NCBI GenBank assembly: GCA_963801065.1
Contig: CAWDDG010000008.1
Location: 744,001-808,000 of the forward strand
Origin: CAWDDG01 sp963801065
GTDB taxonomy: Bacteria > Actinomycetota > Actinomycetes > Jiangellales > Jiangellaceae
DNA: 64,000 nt
Reading direction: 5' to 3'
The position numbers and the translations under genes are program-made. The number at the start of each line of letters is the position of its first letter. The first letter of the stretch is position 1. This document shows positions 25,506 through 34,483 of the stretch, piece after piece. Below the pieces are notes generated by a model, which did not search any database, was not told the origin of the DNA, and saw only the letters and a list, made by a program, of their open reading frames with translations.

Positions 25506-27027
25506 ATGAGCGCGCGCACGTACGAGGTCCGCACCTACGGGTGCCAGATGAACGTCCACGACTCCGAGCGGCTCGCCGGGCTGTTGGAGCAGGCCGGCTA
25601 CGTCCGGGCGGCAGCCGAGGACCGGCCCGACGTCGTGGTCTTCAACACCTGCGCGGTCCGCGAGAACGCGGACAACAAGCTCTACGGCAACCTCGGGCAT
25701 CTGGCTCCCGTCAAGGAGCGCTCGCCCGGGATGCAGATCGCCGTAGGCGGCTGCCTGGCGCAGAAGGACCGTTCCGAGATCGTCCGGCGGGCTCCGTGGG
25801 TCGACGTCGTCTTCGGGACCCACAACGTCGGGTCGCTGCCCGCCCTGCTGGAGCGGGCGCGGATCGAGCAGGAAGCGCAGGTCGAGATCGCCGAGGCACT
25901 CGAGGTCTTCCCCTCCATGCTGCCCGCGCGGCGCGAGAGCGCGTATGCCGCCTGGGTCGCGGTCAGCGTGGGGTGCAACAACACGTGCACGTTCTGCATC
26001 GTGCCGGCCCTGCGCGGACGCGAACGGGATCGCCGCCCCGGCGACGTGCTGGCCGAGGTCCAGGCGCTGGTCGCGGAGGGCGTCATCGAGGTGACGCTGC
26101 TCGGTCAGAACGTCAACGCGTACGGCGTGGAGTTCGGCGACCGGTTCGCGTTCGGCAAGCTCCTGCGCACGGTCGGCGCGACCGAGGGCCTCGAGCGGGT
26201 GCGGTTCACCAGCCCTCACCCACGCGACTTCACCGACGACGTGATCGCCGCCATGGCCGAGACCCCGGCGGTCATGCCCCAACTGCACATGCCGCTGCAG
26301 TCCGGCTCGGACCGGGTGCTACGTGCGATGCGCCGCTCGTACCGTCGCGACCGCTATCTCGGGATCATCGAGAAGGTTCGCTCGGCCATGCCCGAGGCCG
26401 CGGTCACCACCGACATCATCGTCGGCTTCCCCGGGGAGACGGAGGAGGACTTCGCGCAGACCCTCGAGGTGGTGCGCGAGGCCCGGTTCGCGGCGGCCTT
26501 CACCTTCCAGTACTCGAAACGACCGGGCACGCCCGCCGCATCGATGGACGGGCAGGTCCCGAAGGCTGTCGTCCAGGAACGCTATCGAGCGGCTGGTCGA
26601 GGCGGTCGAGGACGTGGCGTGGTCCGAGAACCGCGCCTTCGTCGGCCAGGAGGTCGAGACCCTGGTCGCCGAGGGCGAGGGTCGCAAGGACGGGCATACG
26701 CACCGGCTGTCAGGGCGGGCTCGTGACAACCGGCTCGTGCACTTCTCGGTCCCGCACGACGGCGCGTGCCCGCGACCGGGCGACGTCGTCACGGCGGCCG
26801 TGACATACGCCGCGCCGCATCACCTGGTGGCGGACTCGGCGATCACCGGAGGGCGGTACGACGTGCGCCGGACCCTGGCCGGCGACGCACACGAGCGGGC
26901 GACCGGCGCGGGTTCTCGGTCGGATGCACCGCATGCTGACGGCGCTCGCGGGGTTCTGCTCGGCATCCCGTCGGTCGGTGCCCCAGCTCGCACGCTCGAA
27001 CCGTCGCCGATCTGCGGTGTGGGCTGA
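25506..27027 (+). CDS. miaB: tRNA-2-methylthio-N6-dimethylallyladenosine synthase MiaB (one frame break)
   Basis: The first 361 residues read TYEVRTYGCQMNVHDSERLAG (UPF0004 domain, cluster cysteines in YGCQMN, FNTCAVRE and VGGCLAQ). The radical-SAM motif CNNTCTFC follows, in SVGCNNTCTFCIVPALRG. After VVQERY an extra base near 26589 shifts the frame. The remainder (ERLVEAVEDVAWSENRAFVGQEVETLV to a TRAM-like domain ending before 27027) continues the protein. MiaB adds methylthio to i6A37 in tRNA, acting after MiaA, whose gene lies 1.5 kb downstream. Clean continuation on both sides favours a sequence error over decay. Confidence 0.92.
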
Positions 27028-27069
27028 GACACGGAGCCTGCGTGCGCGCGAGCGGTGGCGACGGAGCGG

Positions 27070-27553
27070 TCAGCCGTTGAGGCGATCGCGGACGGCCTCG
27101 CGCATGCGTACGCGGGCTCGGTCGGCGACGGCCAGGGTGGCGAGCGCCCCGACCGAACCCGCGACAAGTGCGGAAACGGGCCGGGCGGCGTCGGGAACGC
27201 GGTCCAGCCATGCCCAGCCCCGCAGCGCCGCCGCGATCGCGAACCCGGTCGCGGCCGCGGCGATCACCACGCCCTTCCGGCGCGGCCGGGGAACCTCCGG
27301 GAGCGGCTGGCTCTGCCACATGACGGCGCCGCCCATCGCCGTCAGGGCCAGCCCGAGCACGCCGCCCAGTCCGCCGAGGTCGAAGACCGCGGCCACCAGA
27401 CCGGCCGTCATCAGCAGACGAGCCGTGAGCGCCGCCGGACCGTCGTAGCGGAATGCCGGGAGCCACGCGATGGACAGCCCGACGCCGGTCAGCGCGACGG
27501 CGCTCGCGGCCCCGATCCGACAGTGCGTCGCCGGTGTCGATCACGCCCCACAT
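27070..27553 (-). CDS. Small multi-pass membrane protein, probable frame break near its 5' end
   Basis: The certain part (start ATG 27411) encodes 113 residues with hydrophobic helices AGLVAAVFDLGG, VLGLALTAMGGAVMW, KGVVIAAAATGFAIAAALRG and SALVAGSVGALATLAV, and a basic tail. The same frame continues upstream with membrane-like RIGAASAVALTGVGLSIAWLPAF but lacks a start. Shifting one base near 27510 joins it to an ATG at 27553 (MWGVIDTGDALSD). This would give about 160 residues and four or five helices. No family recognised. The gene lies between miaB and a divergent dioxygenase-like gene. Confidence 0.5.
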
Positions 27554-27685
27554 TCGACCACGGTGCCGCCGGGCGGGCGCGAGTCACCGATCCGGCGTGT
27601 CGAGTGCGCCCTGCGCGATCCACCGGCCATTCAGCAGCGCACAGGTGATCGGCCCGCGGTGCCGATGAGACGGTAGCCTCCGGTC

Positions 27686-28401
27686 GTGCTCGTCTGCGCC
27701 GCGGTGTGTCCCCACCCGCCGTTGCTCGTCCGCGAGCTCGGTCCGCCGGCGCAGAACGAGCTGGACGAGCTCAGGGCCGCCTGCGCAAACGCGATCGAGG
27801 CGGTGCGCGCAACCGAACCGGAGCTGCTCGTCGTTGTGGGCGCCGGCGAGGCAACCCGATCACACGCGCCGGGAACCACCGGGTCGTTCCGACCCTACGG
27901 CGTCGACGTGGCGGTCAGATTGCCCGCCGGCCGCGCGCCGGCTGCCGAGCCCGCCGCCTTGCCACTGTCGATCATGGTTGGCGCCTGGCTGCTCGAGCAG
28001 GCGGAATGGCAGGGCGAAGTGCGCGGCCAGGAAGTCGGCACGTCGACGCCGGGGGAGCAGTGCCTGGAACTGGGGCTTGCGCTCGCACAGCAGGAGGACC
28101 GGCTCGGCCTGCTCGTCATGGGCGACGGTTCGGCGCGCCGGTCGGTCGATGCTCCCGGGTACCTCGACCCGAGGGCGGCCGGTTTCGACGCGTCCGTGGT
28201 CGACGCGTTGCGCGCCGGCGACCCGGGGGACTGGCAGCCGTCGACGCCGGGCTCGCGGCGGAGCTGCAAGCAGCCGGCCGAGCCCCCTGGCAGGTCCTCG
28301 CCGGCGCGGCCGACGAGGCGGTCTTCGACGCAGAAGTGCTCTATGACCGTGCGCCGTACGGTGTGGGCTACGTCGTGGCGGTCTGGGAGCGGCACGGCTG
28401 A
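27686..28401 (+). CDS. Class III extradiol dioxygenase-like protein (one frame break)
   Basis: Starts GTG: MLVCAAVCPHPPLLVRELGP, with the CPHPPLLV metal-site motif of LigB-like (COG3885-type) proteins. It continues through LLVMGDGSARRS to ALRAGDPG. A one-base loss near 28230 then shifts the frame; the continuation LAAVDAGLAAELQAAGRAPWQVLAGAA and VLYDRAPYGVGYVVAVWERHG is the family C-terminus. Total about 238 residues. These genes conservedly lie between miaB and miaA in actinobacteria, but the physiological reaction is unknown. Confidence 0.85.
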
Positions 28402-28482
28402 CTCGGTCGGCGTGCGGTGACGTTCCCAGACGGCTCGTTCGCCTCGACACGGTCGCTACGCGGTGCCTGGAAGACTGGTCCG

Positions 28483-29392
28483 GTGTCCGCCGCCAAGCGC
28501 GTCGTCGCCGTCGTCGGGCCCACGGCCGCAGGCAAGAGCGATCTTGCGGTCGAGCTCGCGCTGCGGCTCCAGGGCGAAGTCATCAGCGCCGACTCGATGC
28601 AGATCTACCGGGGAATGGACGTCGGGACCGCGAAGCCGACGCCGGCCGAGCGGCGCGGTGTGCCACACCACCTGCTGGACGTGCTCGACGTGACCGAGCC
28701 GGCGACGGTGGCCGAGTTCCAGCGGCTGGCGAGGGCGGCGATCGACGACTGCCGGACACCGCGGGGTCACGCCGATCGTCGTGGGTGGCAGCGCGCTGTA
28801 CGTACGGGCGGTGCTGGACAAGTTCGAGTTCCCGGGGACCGATCCGGCGTTGCGTGCTCGCCTCGAGACCGATCTCCAGGCGGTCGGAGCCGCGGCCTTG
28901 CACGCGCGGCTGGCCGAGGTCGCCCCCGACGCCGCGGCGTCGATCCTGCCGACCAACGCGCGGCGTATCGTGCGCGCGCTCGAGGTCGTCGAGCTGACCG
29001 GACGCCCGTACATCGCCTCGCTACCGGCCAAGGACTACGCGTACGACGGCGTGGTCCAGCTGGGCCTCGATGTTCCCCGTGATGTCCTCGACCGTCGGAT
29101 CGCGGCCCGGGTCGACCGGATGTGGCAGGCCGGGCTCGTCGATGAGGTCCGCCACCTCGAGGCCGTAGGGCTCCGGCGTGGACGCACGGCCAGCCGTGCA
29201 CTGGGCTACGCCCAGGTGCTCAGGTTCCTGGCGGGGGAGTGGAGCGAGGACGAGGCCTGGGCCCGGACCGTGCGCGCGACTCGGCGTTTCGCACGCCGGC
29301 AGGACTCGTGGTTCCGCAAGGACGAGCGCATCGCCTGGCTGCCGTACGACGCGCCCGACCTGGTTGAACGGGCACGTGCCCGTTGCCGGTGA
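28483..29392 (+). CDS. miaA: tRNA dimethylallyltransferase MiaA (one frame break)
   Basis: From GTG (VSAAKRVVAVVGPTAAGKSDLAV): P-loop GPTAAGKS near residues 11-18 and the substrate motif DSMQIYRGMDVGTAKPT. After DDCRTP an extra base near 28762 breaks the frame. It resumes GVTPIVVGGSALYVRAVLDKFEFP through LGYAQVLRFLAGEW and RQDSWFRKDERIAWL. The joined product is about 302 residues, normal for MiaA. It transfers a dimethylallyl group to N6 of A37 in tRNAs reading U-starting codons and provides the substrate for MiaB. dapF follows after 23 bp. Confidence 0.93.
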
Positions 29393-29415
29393 CCGGCGGC
29401 TTACGATCGTCGACC

Positions 29416-30367
29416 GTGGAGAGCAGGTTTCCGTTCGTCAAGGGTCACGGGACGCAGAACGATTTCGTGCTGCTCCCCGACCCGGATGGGACGCTGCACG
29501 CGGACCTCGACCCGGTGACGGTGCGCAGGCTGACCGACCGGCATTCGGGGCTGGGTGCCGACGGCGTGATCCGGGTCGTCCGTGGCGAGGCCCTCGACGA
29601 GGGCCCGAGCCCTCGACGCCGAGTGGTTCATGGACTACCGCAACGCCGACGGCTCGGTGGCCGAGATGTGCGGAAACGGCGTGCGCGTCATCGCGCGGTA
29701 CCTGTGGGCGACCGGGCTCGCGACCGGTCGCGAGCTCCCGATCGGAACCCGTGGTGGCGTCCGCGTGGTGCACGAGGAGCCGGATGGCTCGATCACGGCG
29801 GAGATGGGTAGCGCGGAGCGGGTACTGCTCCGGTCCCCGATCGAGGTAACGGTCGGCGCACAGACGTGGCCCGCGGACGCGATCTTCGTGCCGAACCCGC
29901 ATGCCGTGGTGTTCGTCGACGACCTCGACGACGTGGGCCGGCTGCTCGAGGCGCCGCACGTGGAGGCGGAGAACGTCTTTCCGGATGGCGCGAACGTGGA
30001 GTTCGTCGTCAGTCGTGGAGACCGGCACATCGCGCTGCGCGTGTGGGAGCGCGGTGTAGGAGAGACCCGATCCTGCGGCACCGGCGTGTGCGCAGCCGCG
30101 TGGACGGCGATGCGACGGGACGGGCTCGACCCGGGTGCGTCGTACACCGTCGACGTCCCAGGCGGCCGGTTGACGGTCACCGAGCGTGCGGATGGTGAGC
30201 TGTTGCTCACGGGGCCCGCGGAACTCGGTGTCGCCGGCCAGGTCGATCTGTCGAGCGATGTGACGCACGTCACAGCATCCGGACGGCTCGCCGGTACGTC
30301 TCCTCCCGTAGAAGGACGCGCAAGTGCCGTCGCGGGGCCGAGGCGTCTTGTCGGTGCACCGGCCTAG
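29416..30367 (+). CDS. dapF: Diaminopimelate epimerase DapF (one frame break)
   Basis: From GTG (VESRFPFVKGHGTQNDFVLLPD). An extra base near 29605, within a GCCCTCGACG direct repeat, shifts the frame; it resumes LDAEWFMDYRNADGSVAEMCGNG. The two catalytic cysteines are in MCGNG and ETRSCGTGVC. The joined product is about 316 residues, somewhat longer than usual owing to its C-terminal tail. It converts LL- to meso-diaminopimelate in the cytoplasm, the precursor needed by the MurE encoded at 56.7 kb. It is essential in DAP-type bacteria, so the break is presumably a data error. Confidence 0.93.
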
Positions 30368-30413
30368 CCTGGAAGGCGACGGGATTGCACGTCCAGCCGG
30401 GAGGCGGTGACAC

Positions 30414-30581
30414 GTGAGCGGCTCGCAACGCGAACGTCGCGAGGCCGTGCTGGCCGAGGTCGAGATGCGCTCCCGCCGCCGCGCTCGTGGCCGGGCCGGT
30501 CGTCGTGCCGCGGCGTTGCGCGCTGCGGCTGCGCTGCGGATCGCCGCCACGAGCGCACCTCGCCGCTCGACGTCGCGTTGA
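30414..30581 (+). CDS. Possible small Arg/Ala-rich protein (uncertain)
   Basis: A 55-codon frame beginning GTG after GGGAGG: VSGSQRERREAVLAEVEMRS, then almost only Arg, Ala, Gly and Ser (RRRARGRAGRRAAALRAAAAL). It fills the gap between dapF and hflX. The good ribosome-binding site favours translation, but low complexity and high GC make chance equally plausible. No function can be assigned. Confidence 0.25.
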   Translation: MSGSQRERREAVLAEVEMRSRRRARGRAGRRAAALRAAAALRIAATSAPRRSTSR

Positions 30582-30677
30582 GGTCGCGACCCAAAAGCCG
30601 CGTGCCTTCCTCCCGGGCGCGTGCCACCCTGGAGGCACGGGATGCGAATCGGCGTCCCGGTTGTTGAGAGCTGGAGT

Positions 30678-32177
30678 ATGACGACTTCCCCACGGCGCAC
30701 ACCCGATCGTTACGCCCCTTCCGACAGCCAGCGCACTGTCGCCGGCAGCGATGCGGAGGATGCCGTCGACGCTGCGCGCTGGTCCGACGCGGAGATCGCC
30801 GCAGACGACCGGACCGCCGGAGAGTTGGATCTCGAGGACCGCATCTCGCTGCGCCGGGTCGCGGGGCTCTCGACCGAGCTCGAGGACATCACCGAGGTCG
30901 AGTACCGGCAGCTGCGGCTCGAACGCGTCATTCTCGTCGGAGTGTGGACCGAGGGCAGTGCCGACGACGCCGAGAACTCGCTCGCCGAGCTGGCGGCGCT
31001 CGCCGAGACGGCGGGCTCACAGGTCCTCGAGGGTCTGGTCCAGCGGCGGTCCAAGCCCGACCCGGCGACGTTCGTCGGATCCGGCAAGGTCAACGAGTTG
31101 CGCGACGTCGTCCTCGAGACCGGTGCCGATACCGTGATCTGCGACGGCGAACTCTCAGCCGCGCAGCTGCGCAACCTCGAGGACAAGATCAAGGTCAAGG
31201 TCGTCGACCGCACCGCCCTGATCCTCGACATCTTCGCCCAGCACGCCAAGAGCCGCGAGGGCAAGACCCAGGTAGAGCTGGCACAGCTCGTTTACCTGGT
31301 CCAGCGGCTGCGCGGGTGGGGCGAGAACCTGTCCCGACAGGCGGGCGGCCGGGCCGGGGGCGCGACCGGCGGCGTCGGCACCCGAGGTCCGGGTGAGACC
31401 AAACTCGAGACCGACCGGCGGCGCATCCGCACCCGGATGGCCAAGCTGCGCCGCGAGCTCAAGGCGCTGGAGACCGCACGCGACACCAAGCGCGCCGAGC
31501 GCCGTCGCCGCGCCGTACCAGCCGTGGCGATCGCCGGCTACACCAACGCCGGCAAGTCGTCGGTGCTCAACCGGCTGACCGGTGCCGGCGTGCTGGTCGA
31601 GGACGCGCTGTTCGCGACCCTCGACCCCACCGTCCGGCGGGCCGAGACATCCGACGGCCGCGTCTACACCCTCGCCGACACCGTCGGTTTCGTCCGACAC
31701 CTGCCCCACCAGATCGTCGAGGCGTTCCGCTCCACCCTGGAAGAGGTGGCCGACTCCGACCTCGTGCTGCACGTCGTCGACGGCTCGCATCCCGACCCCG
31801 AGGGTCAGCTGCGCGCTGTCCGCGAGGTGCTCGCCGAGATCGGCGCTGGCGATGTGCCCGAGCTGGTCGTCGTCAACAAGATCGACGTCGCCGACCCGCT
31901 GGTCGTCTCCCGGCTGCTGCGCACCGAGCGCGGCGCCGTCGCGGTGTCGGCACGCACCGGTGAGGCGTTCGACAAGCTGCACGCGGTGATCGACGAGCGC
32001 CTTCCGCGCCCGCCGGTGGAGCTCGAGGCACTGGTGCCGTACGACCGGGGCGAGCTGGTGTCGCGCATGCACCGCACCGGCGAGGTGATCTCGGTCGAGC
32101 ACGAGGCGGGTGGCACCAGGGTGCATGCCAGGGTCTCGGAAGGCCTGGCTGCCGCGCTCGCGCCGTACGCGACCTGA
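30678..32177 (+). CDS. hflX: GTPase HflX
   Basis: 499 residues from ATG (MTTSPRRTPDRYAPSD). The N-terminal HflX domain (ERVILVGVWTEG; FVGSGKVNELRDVVLETGADTVICDGELSAAQLRNLE; DILDIFAQHAKSREGKTQVELAQL) and Gly-rich linker (RGPGETKLETDRR) precede the G domain. The G motifs are GYTNAGKSS (G1), DTVGFVRHLP (G3) and NKID (G4). HflX binds stalled or hibernating 70S ribosomes and splits them. The miaA-dapF-hflX order is conserved in actinobacteria. Upstream in-frame ATG at 30621 is not favoured by family alignment. Confidence 0.95.
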   Translation: MTTSPRRTPDRYAPSDSQRTVAGSDAEDAVDAARWSDAEIAADDRTAGELDLEDRISLRRVAGLSTELEDITEVEYRQLRLERVILVGVWTEGSADDAENSLAELAALAETAGSQVLEGLVQRRSKPDPATFVGSGKVNELRDVVLETGADTVICDGELSAAQLRNLEDKIKVKVVDRTALILDIFAQHAKSREGKTQVELAQLVYLVQRLRGWGENLSRQAGGRAGGATGGVGTRGPGETKLETDRRRIRTRMAKLRRELKALETARDTKRAERRRRAVPAVAIAGYTNAGKSSVLNRLTGAGVLVEDALFATLDPTVRRAETSDGRVYTLADTVGFVRHLPHQIVEAFRSTLEEVADSDLVLHVVDGSHPDPEGQLRAVREVLAEIGAGDVPELVVVNKIDVADPLVVSRLLRTERGAVAVSARTGEAFDKLHAVIDERLPRPPVELEALVPYDRGELVSRMHRTGEVISVEHEAGGTRVHARVSEGLAAALAPYAT

Positions 32178-32207
32178 GCGCAGGCACAGGCTGGCAGACT
32201 CGCGGGC

Positions 32208-33165
32208 GTGTTGCACTTGCGCCTGATCTCGCCGGTCGACCGCACCGAGGCGGTGCTGTCGCTCCTCGACGCTTCGGCCGGCGTGACGAACGTCGTCGTC
32301 CTCGCCGGATCGGCGCGACGACCCGCGGGTGATGTGGTGCTCTGCGACGTCGCCCGCGAGGCGGCCGACCATGTCGTCAACCGGCTCTGCGACCTGGGTC
32401 TGGAGGACGAGGGATCGATCGCGATCGAGGAAATCGACACGTCGCTGTCGCGGGTCGCCGAGCAGGCCCAGCTGGACGCGCCGGGCGAGGGCGTCGACGC
32501 CGTGGTATGGAACCAGGTCGAGGAACGAACGAGCGAAGAGTCGACGCTGTCGGTGACGTACCTGGCCTTCCTGGCCATCGCGACGATGATCGCGGGTGTC
32601 GGCGTGCTGCTCGACCAGCCGATCCTCATCGTCGGAGCGATGGTGGTGGGGCCGGAGTTCGGGCCCATCGCCGGCCTGTGCGTCGCGCTCGCGTTGCGGG
32701 ACCGCCGGCTCGCGGCTCGATCGGCCGCGCGCGCTGGTCATCGGCTTCCCGGTGGCAATCGCTATCGCTGTCGTCGCGACGCTGATTGCACGGGCCGTGG
32801 GCCTGGTCGATCCGGAGATGCTCGACACCGAGCACCCGTTCACCAGTTTCATCTCCAGCCCCGACACGTTCTCGTTCGTCGTCGCGTTCCTGGCCGGGAT
32901 CGCCGGCATCCTGTCCCTCACGTCAGCCAAGTCCGGCGCCCTGATCGGCGTGCTGATCTCGGTGACGACCGTGCCCGCGGCCGGCAACGCCGCCGTGGCA
33001 CTCGCCCTGGGCGATCCGGCGACTGCCTTCGGGTCGGCGCTCCAGCTCGCGGTCAACCTCTCCGGCATGATCGTCGCGGGCACGCTGACGTTGCTGCTCC
33101 AGCGCCGGCTGTGGCGGACCGCCGAGCGGGCCGACGGTTGGGACTCACGCCGCAGGTTCACCTGA
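32208..33165 (+). CDS. DUF389 membrane protein (one frame break)
   Basis: From GTG (MLHLRLISPVDRTEAVLSLLD), with an N-terminal ferredoxin-like region as in TIGR00341/DUF389. Membrane helices follow: TYLAFLAIATMIAGVGVLL, PILIVGAMVVGPEFGPIAGL with the conserved V(G/S)PxxGP-type motif. An extra base near 32725 shifts the frame; helices resume ALVIGFPVAIAIAVVATLIA and FSFVVAFLAGIAGILSLTSAKSGALIGVLISVTTVPAAGN. Joined product about 318 residues. DUF389 proteins are putative transporters or channels of unknown substrate. Confidence 0.88.
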
Positions 33166-33268
33166 CGACGACGGGTCAGCCCCCTGAACCCGCCGGTAGG
33201 GGTTGAAGCCCCGCGTCGAAGGGTGTCCTCACCCCAACCCGTGATCGACGCTCCGCCTGCCGGGCCGC

Positions 33269-33440
33269 GTGATCCAAGTGACGTTGGTGGGGCGCTCCAT
33301 GATCCAGGTGAGGCTACTGGTGCCTATCGCTGATCGATGTGAGGTTCGCGGGGCCCCATCCGTGATCCATGGTGATTTCGCGGCGCGCAGGCGCCACCAG
33401 CCTCACACGGGTGGGCGGCCGAAGTCGCGTGGATCATGCC
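33269..33440. repeat. Intergenic repeat element, copy 2 (GATCCA-GTGAGG family)
   Basis: Degenerate tandem units of the form GTGATCCAxGTGAGGTTxGTGGGGC start at 33269, 33298, 33329 and 33362. An inverted unit (CACCAGCCTCACACG) and CGTGGATCATGC end the element near 33439. It shares GTTGGTGGGGCGCT and CGTGGATCATGC with the 11.7-kb copy. The rest of the 393-bp gap 33166-33558 shows nothing else recognisable. Confidence 0.6.
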
Positions 33441-33558
33441 TCGAGCCCGCGGCATCTGCCGTGGTCGCTCTCCACAGGTGGGGCTCGCGAGCCGACTGCG
33501 TCCACAGCCACGAGTGCGGAGGCTCACGGCGTCATCGTGGCCGGCCAGGCTGCCTGGC

Positions 33559-34479
33559 ATGTGGCTACCCGAAGAGCTGGACCTCATCGCCTCGGCACAG
33601 GACGGCCTCGTGACTCGGCGGCAAGCGCTAATCCACGGGGTCACGGTCGATACGCTGCGCCACGCCTTGGGCCGCGGCGGGCGGTGGCAACGGATCGTCA
33701 AGGGTGTCTACGCGACGTTCACCGGCCCGCTTCAGGAGCGCCATCTGGTCAGGGCCGCACTGCTCTACGCCGGGCCCGATGCGATGGTCACCGGCGCGAC
33801 GGCATGCCGCGCGTACGGCATGCGGTACGTACCGTGGAGCCGCAGGCCCGAGATCCTGGCGCCAGCCCATGTTCAGCGGGCCCGGATTGCCATCGCGTCG
33901 ATTCGTCGCACGAGATCCCTGCCGGCTCCGTGCGACGTCCGCTCATTTCCGTGCGCTCCGCCGGAGCGCGCCGCCGTAGACGCCTGTCGTGAAACGCGCG
34001 AGCTCCGCGCGGTGCGAGCCGCGCTCTGCGAGGTCGTCCAGCGGCGCCTCACGACGCCAGATGAGCTGATGGTTGTCTTGGCGTCGGGGCATTCGGCCGG
34101 TAGCGCGCTGCCCCGGCGCGCTGTCGAGGACATCGTTGCCGGTTGCCGGTCCGCGCCGGAGTGCGAGCTGCGTGACCTGATCCGGAACAGTACCGTCCTA
34201 CGCGAGCCGCGCTGGAACGAGCCGCTACCCGATCCGCGGGGCGGCGATATGAGCCCGGACGGTTGCTGGGAAGAGGCGCGGCTCGTGGTCGAGGTCGACT
34301 CGGCCGAGTGGCACCACTTCGGGGATGCGCCCGAGCTGACGGAGCGACGCAGGGCCCGTTATGCCTCGCTCGGGTGGATGGTGCTCCCTGTGTCCCCCCG
34401 CCGAATCCGGAACGAACCGCACGCAGTGTTGCGTGAGATCGAGTCGGCGTACCTTGCTGGCCTTGCCCGGGCAGCGTGA
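33559..34479 (+). CDS. AbiEi-type wHTH / DUF559-like endonuclease-fold protein
   Basis: 306 residues from ATG (MWLPEELDLIASAQDGLVTRRQALIHGVTVDTLRHALGRG). The N-terminus matches the winged-helix AbiEi_4 domain (RWQRIVKGVYATFTG). The C-terminus has a Vsr/DUF559-like nuclease core: ARLVVEVDSAEWHHFGDAPELTERRRARYASLGWMVLPV, where E/D-V-D-S and the following helix fit the PD-(D/E)xK pattern. Such solo proteins are abundant in actinobacteria and need not be antitoxins: no AbiEii toxin lies nearby. The gene follows the intergenic repeat and ends 4 bp from a convergent peptidase gene. Confidence 0.8.
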   Translation: MWLPEELDLIASAQDGLVTRRQALIHGVTVDTLRHALGRGGRWQRIVKGVYATFTGPLQERHLVRAALLYAGPDAMVTGATACRAYGMRYVPWSRRPEILAPAHVQRARIAIASIRRTRSLPAPCDVRSFPCAPPERAAVDACRETRELRAVRAALCEVVQRRLTTPDELMVVLASGHSAGSALPRRAVEDIVAGCRSAPECELRDLIRNSTVLREPRWNEPLPDPRGGDMSPDGCWEEARLVVEVDSAEWHHFGDAPELTERRRARYASLGWMVLPVSPRRIRNEPHAVLREIESAYLAGLARAA

Positions 34480-34483
34480 TCGA

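Noticed and set aside
26580..29610. Programmed +1 frameshifting in miaB, miaA and dapF
   Set aside because: Junctions share no slippery sequence, stop-codon context or downstream structure, and unrelated genes show the same defect; data error is simpler.
33559..34479. AbiE toxin-antitoxin system
   Set aside because: Only an AbiEi-like winged helix fused to a nuclease-like fold; no AbiEii nucleotidyltransferase gene is adjacent.
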